Shown here: piece after piece, positions 1 through 8,617 of the stretch
How positions within the stretch are numbered: position 1 is the stretch's first letter
Layout: every line of letters begins with the position of its first letter
Source of the DNA: Sphingomonas sp. TREG-RG-20F-R18-01
GTDB taxonomy: Bacteria > Pseudomonadota > Alphaproteobacteria > Sphingomonadales > Sphingomonadaceae
Reading direction: 5' to 3'
NCBI RefSeq assembly: GCF_022662475.1
Contig: NZ_JAKNQQ010000007.1
Coordinates: forward strand, 62,001 to 126,000
Length of the DNA stretch: 64,000 nucleotides
Made by a program: the position numbers and the translations under genes
The notes under the pieces: generated by a model
Databases searched by the model: none
Told to the model about the DNA's origin: nothing
What the model saw: the letters and a program-made list of their open reading frames with translations, nothing else

Positions 1-1
1 C

Positions 2-925
2 TTCACCGACCATGCAGGCGTCGCGCACGCGCTTGCGATCCTGCTTCCGGCCTTGATCCTGCCGCGCAGTTCGACGCTCGACCCCGCGTACCTTTCGATC
101 GTGATCGGTGCGAGCGCCTTGCTCGCGATGATCGTCGGGCGGCTCGCCGCGGCACCCCTGCGGCGGCTTGCCGAAGCCGCACGCGCGATCTCGATCGCGT
201 CCGAACCGGAACCCGTCGTCGAGCGCGGCCCGACCGAGGTGCAGGCGGCGCTGCATTCCTTCAACGTGATGCAGCAGCGCGTGCGCGACGGCGTGCGTGA
301 TCGAACGCAATTGCTCGCGGCGATCAGCCACGATCTGCAGACCCCACTGACCCGCCTCCGCTTGCGGCTGGAGCAAGTCAGCGACGAAACGCTGCGCGAG
401 CGGCTTACCGCGGATCTCGTCGCGACCCAGACCCTGGTTCGCGAAGGGCTGGAGCTGGCGCGTAGCAGCGAGAATCGCGAGCCCTTGTCGAGCGTCGATA
501 TCGATTCCCTGCTCTCGAGCATCGCGGAGGATTCGCGCGACGTCGGGTCGGATGTGCAATTTGTCGGCGGCTGCAACGCCGTTACGCGCGTCAAGCCCAA
601 CGCGCTTGCCCGCACCATCGTCAATCTGGTCGACAATGCCGTAAAATATGGCGGTAGCGCACGGATCGACTGTTGGGAAACGCCGGGCAAGTTGACGATC
701 ACGATCCGCGACTTCGGATCTGGCATTCCAGACAGTCGTATCGAAGCGATGTTCGCACCGTTCGAGCGCGGCGAGGCAAGTCGCTCGCGATCGACCGGCG
801 GAACTGGCCTGGGCCTGACGATCGCGCGTGCGCAAGCACGGACGTTCGGCGCGGAAGTGACGCTGTCCAACCATCCTGCGGGAGGTTTATTGGCAACGAT
901 TGTGGTCCCTCGAGTCACGCGATAA
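2..925 (+). CDS. Sensor histidine kinase, 5' end cut by window
   Basis: C-terminal part of a membrane sensor kinase, which autophosphorylates on His and passes phosphate to a response regulator, presumably encoded just outside the window. The reading frame is open to the left edge, so the true start lies upstream. Visible in order: a hydrophobic segment at about residues 20-50 of the fragment, a HAMP-like linker (LRRLAEAARAI), a HisKA helix with phospho-acceptor motif SHDLQTPLTRLR (His at nt 329-331), the N-box NLVDNAVKYGG, the G1 box DFGSGIP and the G2 box GGTGLGL. These mark an EnvZ-like kinase with all ATP-binding boxes intact. The input signal cannot be told because the periplasmic part is missing. 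Confidence 0.9.
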   Translation, partial: FTDHAGVAHALAILLPALILPRSSTLDPAYLSIVIGASALLAMIVGRLAAAPLRRLAEAARAISIASEPEPVVERGPTEVQAALHSFNVMQQRVRDGVRDRTQLLAAISHDLQTPLTRLRLRLEQVSDETLRERLTADLVATQTLVREGLELARSSENREPLSSVDIDSLLSSIAEDSRDVGSDVQFVGGCNAVTRVKPNALARTIVNLVDNAVKYGGSARIDCWETPGKLTITIRDFGSGIPDSRIEAMFAPFERGEASRSRSTGGTGLGLTIARAQARTFGAEVTLSNHPAGGLLATIVVPRVTR

Positions 926-1071
926 TCTTTGTTGACGAACACCGCCGTTGCGCGGCGCCATGCCCGCGGCCAAGCCGAGGGCACGGCGTGCGCAGATCAG
1001 GACTTCAACTTTGTCACAGGTGCGATCCTGACAGCGCCTTACCCCGCATCACGCGGGATGGTACGTCGATC

Positions 1072-1701
1072 TCATCGAAGATCCCGTGCGCCAAGCCATA
1101 GGACGTCGTCCGTGACGGTCGCGCCGGCAGGAGACAGCCGGTCCAGTCCCATCGCCTCGTAGAAGCCGATCGCCGAAGCGTTCCTCGGATCAACGCCAAG
1201 GTGAAATCCGGTGGAGCCCATCGCTCGGGCGCGCGCATGCCAGGCGATCAACAACGCGCGACCGTGGCCCCGGCCTTTGAGGCGCGGGAGAAGGTTGATG
1301 TGGAGATGGGACGGGTAGGCATCCACCAGCCAATCGGGGGAACGGGGCGGATGATGGGTCATCTGGATGATGTTGGAGTCCCGCGCCGTACGCCAATCCG
1401 CGCCGCTGACCGGTGACAAGGGATAGCGCCGCCGCAACGCTGGCCACCATCGTAGCTCTAGCAGAGCCTCAAACGTTCGGCTGTGCAGTGCACCCACGCA
1501 GTATCCCGCCACTCCGTGCTGATCCTCGACCACCAATGCGAGTTCGGGCTCGAAGGTGCCGTATGGGGCAGCGTAGACATGCCCGAGCAGATCCCGGTCG
1601 TTGAATTCGCGAGAGGCGTCAGAGCCACTATCGCCGGTTGCGATAGCGATGGCGTACAGGGCGTCGATGTCGGTCGACGCATAATTGCGGATGATCGGCA
1701 T
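1072..1701 (-). CDS. GNAT-family N-acetyltransferase
   Basis: A 209-residue single-domain protein of the GNAT superfamily, which transfers an acetyl group from acetyl-CoA to an amine. The acetyl-CoA pyrophosphate loop is visible as LKGRGHGRALL at about residues 140-150 (R/Q-x-x-G-x-G/A pattern), followed by the typical FHLGVDPRNASAIGFYEAMG segment (strand 5 and helix 4). The N-terminal half carries the usual variable acceptor region. It stands alone between the sensor kinase and the M61 peptidase with no obvious operon partner, so the substrate is unknown. The start ATG is the first Met before PIIRNYAS, a usual GNAT N-terminus. Confidence 0.85.
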   Translation of the reverse strand: MPIIRNYASTDIDALYAIAIATGDSGSDASREFNDRDLLGHVYAAPYGTFEPELALVVEDQHGVAGYCVGALHSRTFEALLELRWWPALRRRYPLSPVSGADWRTARDSNIIQMTHHPPRSPDWLVDAYPSHLHINLLPRLKGRGHGRALLIAWHARARAMGSTGFHLGVDPRNASAIGFYEAMGLDRLSPAGATVTDDVLWLGARDLR

Positions 1702-1778
1702 GGGCGGGGCGTAGACTTATCGCTTCAAATGGACCGAGGACAGCTCGGCCCTGGTCAAGCTGACCCTCCACACGAGCG

Positions 1779-3731
1779 TTACCCTCTCGGCCGATACAAT
1801 GCATCGAGCGTGCTCGGCCCTTTGCCCGTTCGTACCAGATGCGGGTAGCGCAGCCCCCCGGTCCACGTCACGGCGACGGTGCGGTAGGTCTTGCCCTGCT
1901 TGATCAGGAGCGCGATCGGCTTCCCATCGTTCTTGGCCCGCGTGATCGCCGCCTTCAGCCCATCATCGTCATAGGCATCGCCATCGACCGCGGTAATCTT
2001 ACTGCCGACGCTGAGCCCGGCCGCGAACGCCGGGCCGTTCCAGATCACCCCGGTGACGGCGCCTTCCTTGCCGACTTTCAGGCCGAGCGAGTAGCTCAAG
2101 TCGAGGGTCTCGCCGGCCTTTTCGCGCGCCGTCCAGACATGGCCAGGCTGGTCCGAATAGGTCAGCGCGTAACCACCACGCGCCAGCCCGTCGAGCGGTG
2201 GCTGCGGTGCGAGCTCATCCACGCGGGCGTGGAGAAAACTCGCCCAGTCATAGGGTTGGACCTTGTTCAAGGTCGCGACGACATCGTCGAAGGTATAGGT
2301 TAATTCGCCCCAATCGCGGTCGCGCACGCCGAAAAAGGCCTTGGCGAAATCGTCGAGCGAGCGCTTTCCGCCCGACTTTTCGCGGATCAGGCTGTCGGCG
2401 TCGAGCCAGATCAACTGACCTTCTTCGTAATAGGCTTCATCGCGCTGGTAGCTCGGGAACGGCTCGGGCCGACGGTTGGACAGGATTTCCTCGTTGGTCG
2501 TGTCGACCAGCGGACGCCAGTTGCGCCCAACCTGCGCCGCATATGCGGCCGCGGTCTGCGCCAGGGAATCATAGGCATCATCGCGCGAGATCAGCCCGGC
2601 GCGGGCGGTCAGGACCTTGCCCCAGAATTGCGTCTGGCCCTCATAGACCCACAACAGGCTGTTGCGCATCGGCGTGCGGTAATCCGGCGTCCAGAGATCG
2701 GCGGGCCGACGAAACTTGCCATTCCAGCTGTGGGTGTATTCGTGCGCCAGCAGATCGCGTTCGGCGACGCCGTCGGTCCAGTTGAGGAAGCTGTCCGGTG
2801 CCATCTGGTCTTCGGACGAGCGGTGATGCTCGAGCCCGACACCGGTCAGCACGCGATCGCTCAGCGCGACGAGGAAGTCGTAGTGACTGTAATGCCGGGC
2901 GCCGTAGAGTTTGGTCGCCTGCTCGACCAACGCGCGTTCGAGCGCGAGTTGGGCCGGCGCGATGGCCAGCTGATCCGGGCGGTCGGCGACCATGTTGAGC
3001 GTGACGTCGGGCGATAACTGCTCGCTACGGGCGAAGCGGCCCGCGAACACGGGGGAATCTGCCAGCGTATCGAGCGCGACCGGCTTGTAGTGAACCGTTC
3101 CGCCCGTGGCTGGCTGGACCGGGCGCAGCGCCGTCGCGGCGGTCCAACCGGCCGGAAAGGTCGCGCTAGGCTCGACCACGATCTGACGAACGTAATGGCC
3201 GGCCGGGTACAGCATCGTCGAGATCCACTCGAGCCCAAGGAGATTGGGGGACGTTACGACCTGACCCTGATCGGCGTCGGTCGCCGAAACGAAGTCGAAC
3301 GTCACGCTGATCTCGCTTACGCCGGTCGGGACGTCGACGTGGAATGCGTACATGTCGGTCTGGTCGCGTCGCCACGCGAGTACGCGGTTACCGGCGTGAA
3401 ACGTCAGACCGGCGACCTTGTCGATCTGCCCCTGCGGCGCATGCGCTCCGGGCAACCATTGCGGATAGAGCAGGACGATCGGCCCCGCCTTGACCGGAAT
3501 GGTTTCCGACACGCGGAACACGCCATGCGCGACGTCGGTGGCATCCACGGCGATCTTCAGTGACCCCGGATACGGCAGATCGCGCGGGGGCGGTATGCTG
3601 TCGGTTGGCAGCGTCGGTGTCGGCTTGCTCGTGCCGGTGGCCGCGGACGAATCCTGCGCGACGGCGGAAGCCGAAACGAACGGTGCAACCATCAGGAGGG
3701 AGAGGCGGGCGATCGAGAATGGGCGTGGCAT
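1779..3731 (-). CDS. M61-family PDZ peptidase, secreted
   Basis: Zinc metallopeptidase of family M61 (glycyl-aminopeptidase type), probably periplasmic. The frame opens at 3794, but the Met at 3731 starts a good signal peptide (MPRPFSIARLSLLMVAPFVS, cleavage near SAVAQ) and has an AGGA ribosome site about 8 nt upstream, so that start is chosen. The zinc motif HEYTHSW is at residue 330, with a downstream Glu-rich helix (WVYEGQTQFWG) supplying the third ligand region. The C-terminal third contains a PDZ domain (GLKVGKEGAV...GPAFAAGLSVGSKITAVDG). Family members degrade peptides with N-terminal Gly or Ala. The neighbours give no pathway hint. Confidence 0.9.
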   Translation of the reverse strand: MPRPFSIARLSLLMVAPFVSASAVAQDSSAATGTSKPTPTLPTDSIPPPRDLPYPGSLKIAVDATDVAHGVFRVSETIPVKAGPIVLLYPQWLPGAHAPQGQIDKVAGLTFHAGNRVLAWRRDQTDMYAFHVDVPTGVSEISVTFDFVSATDADQGQVVTSPNLLGLEWISTMLYPAGHYVRQIVVEPSATFPAGWTAATALRPVQPATGGTVHYKPVALDTLADSPVFAGRFARSEQLSPDVTLNMVADRPDQLAIAPAQLALERALVEQATKLYGARHYSHYDFLVALSDRVLTGVGLEHHRSSEDQMAPDSFLNWTDGVAERDLLAHEYTHSWNGKFRRPADLWTPDYRTPMRNSLLWVYEGQTQFWGKVLTARAGLISRDDAYDSLAQTAAAYAAQVGRNWRPLVDTTNEEILSNRRPEPFPSYQRDEAYYEEGQLIWLDADSLIREKSGGKRSLDDFAKAFFGVRDRDWGELTYTFDDVVATLNKVQPYDWASFLHARVDELAPQPPLDGLARGGYALTYSDQPGHVWTAREKAGETLDLSYSLGLKVGKEGAVTGVIWNGPAFAAGLSVGSKITAVDGDAYDDDGLKAAITRAKNDGKPIALLIKQGKTYRTVAVTWTGGLRYPHLVRTGKGPSTLDALYRPRG

Positions 3732-3907
3732 GGCAAGGTCCTGCGCACGAAAGACGACATTGTCCAGTGCCGCGATCGGTCGGCTGGCGCACAAACTCGG
3801 ACGGTCGTGCGCCTGCCGGAAGCGTCGGGCAATCCGCTTCCGGGCGACCGCTGCCGAACGCTTTCAGCAAGCCGACGGCAGCTGTAGCGAGGGAAGGCGG
3901 ACCATGC

Positions 3908-4801
3908 TTATCGCAGTGGCAGGAACAGGTCCGTGATCGCTTCATGGGCTGGCACGACTGGGAAGAATTTCTTGCGTTCACAATAAAGCGGAAAATCGCG
4001 CAGGTCCTCGCCACTTCCAGGCAGCCAGTCGCGGTATAGAAAGAGCGCTGCCGGCTCGAGGTCCTCGCCAGCCGTGCCCAACACCCGCAGGGCGGCTACC
4101 CTGCCGCCGGGGATGGTTGCGGCTTCTACGCCATCGTCATTGGGGGCGATCTCGCGATCGGTGGCGACGCAGATCTGCATCCGGAACTCCGCCGGTGCGG
4201 TGACACGTGTGTCGGTCGGGAAGATCCCGTAAATCGGCAAGTCGGGATCGGTCAGGCCGTTCGCTTGGCGCCACGCGATGAAGCGCGCCACCGTGGCGGG
4301 GATCGTCGCGGGGTCGCCAACATGCGTCATGCTCGCCACCGTCGTTGACGGCAGCTCGCGGATGGTCACGTCGTCGGATGAAAAGCTCGGCATCAACTGG
4401 CTCCTTGCGTGGTGGAAGGTCGAGAACGCCGCGTCCAGCGCGGCCCAGTCCGGGGCCGCACGAAAGGCCGATGGGGCTTGTCCAAAGCGCTGACGGAACG
4501 CGCGGGCGAACGCGTCAGGCGCGTCATAGCCCGCCTCCAAGGCGACATCGGTCACGCTCGATCCACGCGCCTGTGCCAGACGGTGCGTGGCGCGCTTGAG
4601 GCGGGCAAGCTGGACGTAGCGGTGCACCGTCAAGCCGAACACTGCCGTGAACTGGCGGTGGAAATGGTATTTGGAAAACGCCGCGATTCCGCTCAGCACA
4701 TCAAGGTCGAGATCATCGTCCAGATGCCGATCGATGTGGTCGAGCACGCGCACCATGCGAGCGCGGTAGCGTTGAGGCGGATCGACCAGGGCGTTCTTCA
4801 T
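3908..4801 (-). CDS. AraC-family regulator with GyrI-like domain
   Basis: Transcription regulator with two parts. Residues 10-115 form the AraC/XylS DNA-binding domain with two helix-turn-helix units (LSGIAAFSKYHFHRQFTAVFG and VTDVALEAGYDAPDAFARAF). Residues 140-297 form a GyrI-like effector domain (VTIRELPSTTVASMTHVGD ... IYGIFPTD ... FFPVVPAHEAITDLFLPLR). This domain order is typical of Rob/SoxS-like regulators that bind small lipophilic molecules or drugs. The frame is open to 4843, but Met at 4801 (MKNALVDPPQRY) is the usual N-terminus. The neighbouring M61 peptidase is on the same strand, but the 176-nt gap argues against a shared operon. Confidence 0.88.
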   Translation of the reverse strand: MKNALVDPPQRYRARMVRVLDHIDRHLDDDLDLDVLSGIAAFSKYHFHRQFTAVFGLTVHRYVQLARLKRATHRLAQARGSSVTDVALEAGYDAPDAFARAFRQRFGQAPSAFRAAPDWAALDAAFSTFHHARSQLMPSFSSDDVTIRELPSTTVASMTHVGDPATIPATVARFIAWRQANGLTDPDLPIYGIFPTDTRVTAPAEFRMQICVATDREIAPNDDGVEAATIPGGRVAALRVLGTAGEDLEPAALFLYRDWLPGSGEDLRDFPLYCERKKFFPVVPAHEAITDLFLPLR

Positions 4802-4955
4802 ATGTGTTCCGTAGCGCGGGTCGAGCAGCGGGCGCTCGATCAATCTTGCTATTCTGCGGGAAACGCGCGCGCGGGCTCGGCAGCGCCGCTCGCCTCACGG
4901 GACGGATGTCGGCTGACCGGCAGCGCAGATGACCCCTGCGGGGGCGGACTGTGGG

Positions 4956-5180
4956 TCATTCGGGCGTGGACGGCGCATGACTGAACCGTGCCACGGGATC
5001 CTGGTCGGTCCCCCGCGCGAAGATCACCGTGTCGATCGGATGCATGTCCTGCTGCGCCCAACGGTCCCAGTCGCGGTGGATGAAGTCGGGTTTGCCCCAT
5101 ATCCGTACGGCGGAGTGATATTCCTCGCCTCGGAAGCCAACGAAGTGGAGGGCGGGCGTAATCTCGAACAGCTCTGCCAT
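4956..5180 (-). CDS. Conserved small hypothetical protein
   Basis: A 74-residue protein starting MAELFEITPALHFVGFRGEEY with a characteristic RIWGKPDFIHRDWDRWA centre. I recall this style of short protein (F-R-G-E-E-Y/F, AVR-W-G-P-D-F-I-H) as a conserved hypothetical of proteobacteria; no function is known to me. An AAGGAG sequence lies about 13 nt before the ATG, rather far but present. It is divergent from the DUF1622 gene with 138 nt between them. Coding on this strand is supported by the regular amino-acid composition of this stretch compared with the low-complexity readings around it. Confidence 0.6.
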   Translation of the reverse strand: MAELFEITPALHFVGFRGEEYHSAVRIWGKPDFIHRDWDRWAQQDMHPIDTVIFARGTDQDPVARFSHAPSTPE

Positions 5181-5318
5181 GACGTTCGTTCGCGCTCCTT
5201 CGGCGAGCCGGGCTTCCCGCAGGCGTCGGGAATGGCGGGGCTTGGATTGCAGGCACGTCCGGCCAGCGACTCCACCCGGGCTATAGCAATAGGACGCTTT
5301 TTCCGCGTAATCAGCAGA

Positions 5319-5708
5319 ATGATCGAGCAGGCGCACACTGTCGTGGATGCCCTCGCCAAGCTTCTGGAGCTGGTGGGGGCGGCGATAATCCTTGGCGGTG
5401 TCGTGCTTGCCTCGGCAAGGTTCGCTGTCGACGGCCGGAGGACGAACTGGCGCGATGCGTATCAGCGGTATCGGGCAGGGCTGGGGCGTGGCATTCTCCT
5501 GGGGCTCGAGCTCCTCGTCGGGGCGGACATCATTTCGACGATCACCGCGCCGCTCACCTTCGCGAGCGTTGGGCTCCTTGGTGCCATCATCGCGATCCGC
5601 ACCTTCCTGAGCTTCTCGCTCGAAACCGAGATTGAGGGGTGTTGGCCATGGCGGCGAACCGCGCGTGACGCGGATCGCAACAGGAGCCGCGAGCAGGGGC
5701 ACGGCTAG
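5319..5708 (+). CDS. DUF1622 family membrane protein
   Basis: A 129-residue inner-membrane protein. Two or three hydrophobic helices are visible (LLELVGAAIILGGVVLASA, ILLGLELLVGADIISTI, FASVGLLGAIIAIRTFLSF), separated by a basic loop with YQRYRAGLGRGILLGLELLVGADII, which is the signature of DUF1622 proteins. The function is unknown. The chosen ATG precedes IEQAHTVVDALAKLLE, the typical N-terminus, although no clear Shine-Dalgarno is present. The C-terminal 20 residues (WRRTARDADRNRSREQ) are basic and likely cytoplasmic. Confidence 0.8.
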   Translation: MIEQAHTVVDALAKLLELVGAAIILGGVVLASARFAVDGRRTNWRDAYQRYRAGLGRGILLGLELLVGADIISTITAPLTFASVGLLGAIIAIRTFLSFSLETEIEGCWPWRRTARDADRNRSREQGHG

Positions 5709-5863
5709 CGTCTCGTGGCGAGGGTCCGCGCGCCGGATGGCGAGCGCTGCCGTCCGCAGGCGTCGCTGGCAATATCCGCGATGACCCGATACGGCGGACG
5801 CAGAGATCAGTGGGTGACCGACCCACGCGCCAACGCCAGAAACGTCAACTCGATCGCGGTGTC

Positions 5864-6865
5864 TTGACCAAAGTAAAAAACATCACGGATCTCGCCAAGC
5901 TTGCCGGGGTCAATCCCGCTACGGTCTCGCGGGCCTTGTCGAACAGCACGCTGATCAAAGCCGCGACCAAGGCACGCATCGTCGCCTTGGCGGAGGAGCA
6001 CGGGTTTCGCGTGAATCAGATGGCGCAACGCTTGCGCACGCAGAAGACCGGGGTGATCGGCGTCGTCGTTCCCCTCGGCCACGAGCGCCGCCAGCATCTG
6101 TCCGATCCGTTCTTCATGGCCATGATCGCGAATTTGGCCGATGCGTTCGAGGAATCAGGGCATGATCTGATGTTGTCACGCGTCATACCCGATGCGGACG
6201 ACTGGCTGGAGCGGGTCGTCGATTCGGGCATGATCGACGGGGCCTTGTTATTGGGCCAGTCGGATCAATTCAGGGCGATCGAGCGGGTCGCGGCCCGGTA
6301 TCGTCCGCTCGTGGTATGGGGGCGGCACTGGCCGGAGCAGGTCCACTGTTCGGTGGGCAGCGACAATGTCGTGGGCGGCCGGATCGCGGGCGATTGCCTG
6401 ATGGCGACGGGCGCGCGCAAGATCGCCTTCCTGGGGCAGCTCCGGGCGCCGGAAATCGCGCTGCGCTATCAGGGGCTTTGCATGGCGCTGGCGGCAGCGG
6501 GGGTGGACGCGCCGCGTCATCTGGCGGTTCCCATGGCATCCGAAGGGATGGAGCAGGAAATCGCTGACCATCTGGACCGGGTCGGAAAGGATATCGACGG
6601 GATCTTCGCCGCCACCGACGTGATCGCCATGCAGACGCTGCGGTTGCTCGCCGATCGCGGTTTTGGCGTTCCGGAGCAAATTCGCGTGGTCGGCTATGAC
6701 GATCTGCCGATCGCGATCCAGACCGTCCCGCGGCTGACGACGATCCGGCAGAACATCGAGGAGGGAGCCAAAATCATGGCGGGAGCGCTGCTCGCCCGTC
6801 TGGCCGGGGAGGATACCCCATCCGTCCAGATGCAGCCCGTGCTCGTGCGGCGGGACACGGCGTAG
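5864..6865 (+). CDS. LacI-family transcriptional regulator
   Basis: DNA-binding sugar-type repressor. From a TTG at 5864 the protein begins TKVKNITDLAKLAGVNPATVSRALSNS, the standard LacI helix-turn-helix; the frame is open to 5810, so a longer start is possible. It is followed by a hinge helix region (RVNQMAQRLRTQKTGVIGVVVP) and a periplasmic-binding-protein-like effector domain (DGALLLGQ, DNVVGGRIAGDCL, DGIFAATDVIAMQTLRLL, VVGYDDLPIA). It lies directly before the halogenase operon. Two palindromes with the LacI-type central CG occur at 6919-6934 and 14089-14104, before the halogenase operon and before the TonB receptor, so it probably controls both in response to a carbohydrate. Confidence 0.92.
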   Translation: MTKVKNITDLAKLAGVNPATVSRALSNSTLIKAATKARIVALAEEHGFRVNQMAQRLRTQKTGVIGVVVPLGHERRQHLSDPFFMAMIANLADAFEESGHDLMLSRVIPDADDWLERVVDSGMIDGALLLGQSDQFRAIERVAARYRPLVVWGRHWPEQVHCSVGSDNVVGGRIAGDCLMATGARKIAFLGQLRAPEIALRYQGLCMALAAAGVDAPRHLAVPMASEGMEQEIADHLDRVGKDIDGIFAATDVIAMQTLRLLADRGFGVPEQIRVVGYDDLPIAIQTVPRLTTIRQNIEEGAKIMAGALLARLAGEDTPSVQMQPVLVRRDTA

Positions 6866-6918
6866 CGCGCGATCCGGAAGGGGGCGTCCGCGCGCACCGA
6901 CGACCCACCGTGGGACGC

Positions 6919-6934
6919 GTTGCAATCGTTTGAT
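6919..6934. promoter_or_regulatory. LacI-type operator palindrome (site 1)
   Basis: The sequence TTGCAATCGTTTGATT has the GCAA-N4-TTGC-like symmetry with a central CG seen in LacI/GalR operators. It shares the 11-mer GCAATCGTTTG with a second site at 14090-14100 before the TonB receptor. It lies about 185 nt upstream of the halogenase GTG start and 54 nt after the LacI gene. That this LacI protein binds it is inferred. Confidence 0.55.
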
Positions 6935-7117
6935 TCGCGCCATATTGCGCTCGGGCCTGGCGACTTGCGGCAGCGGGTGCCTGGCGTGGGACATGACCCG
7001 CGTGGGGACGCTGCCGCGCGCGAAAGTGAGCAAGCCGATGGGACGACCGATCATGCCGATGACGGCACGGGACCTTGATCCCGATGCGCACGCAGCCGTC
7101 GGCAGGCGGAATGCCGC

Positions 7118-8617
7118 GTGACGCGGGTCCGCAAGGTCGTCATCCTCGGGGGTGGAACCGCCGGCTGGATGACCGCCGCGGCGCTCAGCGCCACCTATGG
7201 CCCGTCGCTCGCCATCAGCGTGCTCGAGTCCGACGCGATCGGCACGGTAGGGGTCGGTGAGGCGACGATCCCGACGATCCACTGGTTCAACGAATTGATC
7301 GGCCTCGACGAAGCCGCCTTCGTTCGCGAAACCAAGGCGAGCTTCAAGCTCGGGATCGAGTTCGTCGACTGGACTCGTCCCGGGCATCGCTATTTCCATC
7401 CGTTCGGACGCTTTGGGGTCGATCTGGGGACGGTGCCGTTTCACCAACGGTGGCTCCGCGCACAAGCTGACGGGCTGGACCGGCCGCTCGCGGCCTATTC
7501 GCTGGCGACGCAACTGGCGGAGGCGGGGCGCTTCGCCAAGCCGGTGGGCGATCCGCGCTCGATCCTGTCGACGCTCGGCTACGCCTATCATTTCGATGCG
7601 GGGCTGTACGCGCGACACTTGCGGGGATTGGCGGAGGCGCGCGGCGTCACGCGGCACGAAGGAATGCTGACCCGGGTCGAGCGCGATCCCGCGACCGGGT
7701 TCGTCAGTGCGCTGGAGACCGACCGGGGCGATACGCTGCGCGGCGATCTGTTCGTCGACTGTTCCGGCTTTCGCGCCCTGCTGATCGGCGGAGAGATGGG
7801 CGCGCCGTTCGAGGATTGGTCGCACTGGCTGCCGTGCGACCGCGCGGCCGCGGTGCCGTGCGCGCGGATCGCCCAGACGACGCCGTTCACGCGCTCGACG
7901 CGGCGGGAAGCCGGGTGGCAGTGGCGCATCCCGCTACAGTACCGCACCGGCAACGGTTATGTCTATTCCAGCGCATTCCTGTCCGACGATGCGGCGATCG
8001 CGACGCTCCTTGCCAATCTCGATGGGGAACCGCTTGGCGATCCGCGCCTGCTCCGCTTCACGGCCGGGTTCCGGCGCGAGGCGTGGCGCGGCAACGTCGT
8101 TGCGATCGGGCTGTCGTCGGGGTTTCTCGAGCCGCTCGAATCAACCAGCATTCACCTGATCCAGAGCGGCATTGCCAAGCTTATCACGCTCTTCCCTGAT
8201 GCCCAATGCGATCCCGCGCTGGCGCGGCAGTATAATGCGCTGCTGGGGCGCGACATGGATGGCATCCGGGACTTCCTGATCCTCCATTATCACGCGACGC
8301 ACGGGCACGACGCGCCGCTGTGGCAGCATACGCGGACCATGGCGGTTCCGGAGACGCTGGTGGAGAAGATGAGGCATTATGCGCGGACCGGTCGGCTGAT
8401 GCTGGACGCCGAGGAACTGTTCCGCGAGGCCAGTTGGCTTGCCGTGCTCGATGGTCAGGGCGTGCACGCGCACGGCCATGTACCGCTCGCGGATACGCTC
8501 GATGGCGCGACCAACCGGCGGCAGCTCGACCAAATCGAAGCGGTCGTCGCGCGCGCCGTGCCGACGCTGCCGATGCACGACGCGGCGATCCGGACGCTCA
8601 CTGGCGCAGCGACATGA
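7118..8617 (+). CDS. Flavin-dependent tryptophan-halogenase-like protein
   Basis: A 499-residue FADH2-dependent halogenase-family enzyme. Visible motifs: the dinucleotide fold GGGTAG (residues 11-16), the lysine of the active site (K77 in ASFKLGIEF), the W-x-W-x-I-P halogenase signature (WQWRIP, W267 and W269), and the catalytic glutamate in PLESTSIHL (E341). All residues needed for hypohalous-acid chemistry are therefore present. The GTG start has AGGCGGA 7 nt upstream. The stop overlaps the start of the DUF6445 gene. Relatives in sphingomonads, Caulobacter and Xanthomonas sit next to TonB receptors; some have been shown to halogenate free indoles, but the natural substrate is unknown. A flavin reductase partner is not seen here. 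Confidence 0.9.
   Translation: MTRVRKVVILGGGTAGWMTAAALSATYGPSLAISVLESDAIGTVGVGEATIPTIHWFNELIGLDEAAFVRETKASFKLGIEFVDWTRPGHRYFHPFGRFGVDLGTVPFHQRWLRAQADGLDRPLAAYSLATQLAEAGRFAKPVGDPRSILSTLGYAYHFDAGLYARHLRGLAEARGVTRHEGMLTRVERDPATGFVSALETDRGDTLRGDLFVDCSGFRALLIGGEMGAPFEDWSHWLPCDRAAAVPCARIAQTTPFTRSTRREAGWQWRIPLQYRTGNGYVYSSAFLSDDAAIATLLANLDGEPLGDPRLLRFTAGFRREAWRGNVVAIGLSSGFLEPLESTSIHLIQSGIAKLITLFPDAQCDPALARQYNALLGRDMDGIRDFLILHYHATHGHDAPLWQHTRTMAVPETLVEKMRHYARTGRLMLDAEELFREASWLAVLDGQGVHAHGHVPLADTLDGATNRRQLDQIEAVVARAVPTLPMHDAAIRTLTGAAT

Noticed and set aside
6248-7825. 525-residue open frame opposite LacI and halogenase genes
   Set aside because: Spans two real genes on the other strand and has no domain signature.
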